From JABMQB01 sp963666575 (GTDB taxonomy: Bacteria > Bacteroidota > Bacteroidia > Bacteroidales > Prolixibacteraceae): DNA of 64,000 nt. This document shows, piece after piece, positions 62,671 through 64,000 of the stretch. Both the position numbers and the translations under genes were made by a program. The stretch's first letter is position 1. Every line of letters starts with the position of its first letter. The notes under the pieces are model-generated. The model was not told the DNA's origin. It was given only the letters and a program-made list of their open reading frames with translations, and searched no databases. The DNA is taken from contig CAXXYG010000025.1 of assembly GCA_963666575.2 (NCBI GenBank), forward strand, positions 1-64,000, in the 5' to 3' direction.

Positions 62671-63960
62671 TTATTTTATTGAAATAGCTTCATAGACCTT
62701 AATCATTTCGCGGGTATGCTTGTGAATATCAAATTTGCTTCCTATGCTTTCATATGCTTTTTGACTTAATTGCTCCATTTTTTTGGGGTCGTTAAGTACA
62801 GATTCCAATGCCGATGCCAGTTTTTCAGGTGTATTGGGCGAATAAATAATTCCGCCCTCCGAAATTTCAACAATTTCAGGAAATGCCCCAAGGGCAGGTT
62901 GTACAATAGGCACACCCGAAGCCATGGCCTCTAATAAATACATTCCAAATGCTTCTCCATTCCGAACAGGAACGGTTATTAGGGTTACTTTCTTAAAAAA
63001 ATCGTGAAGTTTATCTCCCTCAAATTCTTCCACAAAATCGATACTTGTTATCAAACCGTTTTTCTGAAGTTTCTTTTTAATCGTTTTTATGTATTTAATA
63101 TCATCGCCAGTTGATCCGCCCGTAACAACCATTCGTACATCGTCAAAACCAGATTTTTTCTTCAGCTCAATAAAACCATCAACAGCAATATCTAATCCAT
63201 TTTCGTGGCATAAACGCGAAATATATCCAATTGTACGAGGCTTTTCCAACGAATTAATGTACATGTAGTTTTTAGGATCAACACCAAGGTGGATGGCATG
63301 CAACTTGTCCTCAGGCAGGTTCATACGTTCTTTCATCACATCCGCAAAAAAACGGCTAACAGATATAAAAGCATCCACATCTTTAGCTTTTTCACCCATT
63401 AGTTTCCACACTTTGTCACGGAAACTCTCGGTCATGGCATCAACCCATACATCTTCGTCCTGCAATGAACAGACAATTGGCACCTTTACTTTTTCCCTTA
63501 TTTTATGTGCTAATCCAAGCAATAAAGCATTCGAGATGTGAATAATATCCGGTTTACAATGGTCCGCAATCCAATCAACCATTCTTTCCAGTTCTTCCTT
63601 TTGTTTGCCATCTTCGCCCAAAAGCATGGAAATGGTCATCTCTTCCAATCCTTTTGCCCTTGTAGAACCGGCTTTGGAGGCTGCCAGTTTTAACATGGGT
63701 TTTGAATTAAGCAATTTGTCCACCCATTTTGGCGCTTTCCTGAAAATAGGATACAATTGTTTTAGGTAAACACTTACAGCTCCATAAAATACTGGGATAT
63801 CAGTAATATCATGTTCATCGGAAAACAAAGGTAAATACATGGGGATTTTAATTACCTGATGCCCTACATCACGCATGGCATCGACATATTTGCTGTCGCG
63901 TAAACAATTACCACAATAAAAACTGCCTCCCGAACCCGGAATTATTTGAATGATGTTCAT
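62671..63960 (-). CDS. Family 4 glycosyltransferase
   Basis: 429-aa GT-B fold transferase. The N-terminal part opens with MNIIQIIPGSGGSFYCGNCLRDS, which holds a Cys-rich turn and the Gly-rich loop. The C-terminal part has TIGYISRLCHENGLDIAVDGF, MVVTGGSTGDDIKYI and the retaining-enzyme motif NGEAFGMYLLEAMASGVPIVQPA with the paired Glu residues. It is the first gene of a minus-strand set with the ABC transporter. A role in envelope glycan or glycolipid synthesis is inferred. Confidence 0.9.
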   Translation of the reverse strand: MNIIQIIPGSGGSFYCGNCLRDSKYVDAMRDVGHQVIKIPMYLPLFSDEHDITDIPVFYGAVSVYLKQLYPIFRKAPKWVDKLLNSKPMLKLAASKAGSTRAKGLEEMTISMLLGEDGKQKEELERMVDWIADHCKPDIIHISNALLLGLAHKIREKVKVPIVCSLQDEDVWVDAMTESFRDKVWKLMGEKAKDVDAFISVSRFFADVMKERMNLPEDKLHAIHLGVDPKNYMYINSLEKPRTIGYISRLCHENGLDIAVDGFIELKKKSGFDDVRMVVTGGSTGDDIKYIKTIKKKLQKNGLITSIDFVEEFEGDKLHDFFKKVTLITVPVRNGEAFGMYLLEAMASGVPIVQPALGAFPEIVEISEGGIIYSPNTPEKLASALESVLNDPKKMEQLSQKAYESIGSKFDIHKHTREMIKVYEAISIK

Positions 63961-64000
63961 ACTCGATTGTTTTTCTTATGAAACATATAATATATATTAC

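Overview
The window is AT-rich bacterial chromosome from a member of the Bacteroidota. Two exported proteins end in type IX secretion (Por) sorting domains. Several genes fit the phylum: LytS/LytTR regulators, an ECF sigma operon with a DUF4097-like protein, and probable promoters of the TAnnTTTG type. A complete Rnf complex together with T9SS cargo suggests an anaerobic or facultative marine-type lineage such as Marinilabiliales/Prolixibacteraceae. That placement is inference; no rRNA or tRNA gene was seen.

Layout. 1-2.9 kb: the end of a fatty acid desaturase and a repeat-rich surface protein. 3.0-5.4 kb (minus): an exported TIM-barrel isomerase and an exported Gfo/Idh oxidoreductase. 6.1-11.5 kb (plus): a sugar operon with a sodium symporter, GH130 mannosylglucose phosphorylase, a Gfo/Idh dehydrogenase and a cellobiose/mannobiose 2-epimerase. 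Together these suggest phosphorolytic use of beta-1,4-mannobiose. 11.5-16.1 kb: an AraC regulator, a VOC protein, an unknown protein and a frameshifted hrpB helicase. 16.4-21.8 kb: an RseC-like gene followed by rnfBCDGEA. 21.9-25.7 kb: two divergent sensor kinases, one of them a hybrid. 25.8-27.7 kb: an intact IS1634-family insertion sequence between perfect 129-bp direct repeats. 27.7-29.6 kb: DUF4256 and a beta-lactamase-like lipoprotein. 30.3-35.0 kb: a helical-repeat exported protein, a LytS kinase, a degenerate LytS paralogue and a LytTR response regulator. 35.2-41.1 kb: TfoX-like protein, DASS transporter, rRNA/tRNA methyltransferase, and an ECF sigma/membrane protein/DUF4097-like operon. 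41.2-46.5 kb: glycosyltransferases, a thioredoxin-like protein, an iota-carbonic-anhydrase-like protein and an LpxH-like phosphatase. 46.6-52.1 kb (minus): a BtuCDF/FecBCD-type importer and a T9SS-secreted trypsin-like protease. 52.3-58.2 kb: a free-standing archaeal-type tRNA-Thr editing domain, TrhO, a DEAD-box helicase, an HI0933-type flavoprotein, half-length DUF1456 and an AMP-binding enzyme. 58.6-64 kb (minus): a LolD/FtsX-type ABC transporter and a GT4 glycosyltransferase.

Most of the window is ordinary chromosomal content. The points that stand out are the IS1634 element with its exceptionally long target duplication, the kinase/pseudokinase/LytTR operon, the stand-alone Thr-tRNA editing domain, the iota-CA-like gene without a signal peptide, and the single-base frameshift in an otherwise intact hrpB. 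No clearly new multi-gene system was found. The kinase/pseudokinase operon and the exported Gfo/Idh-isomerase pair are the best candidates for under-described biology.
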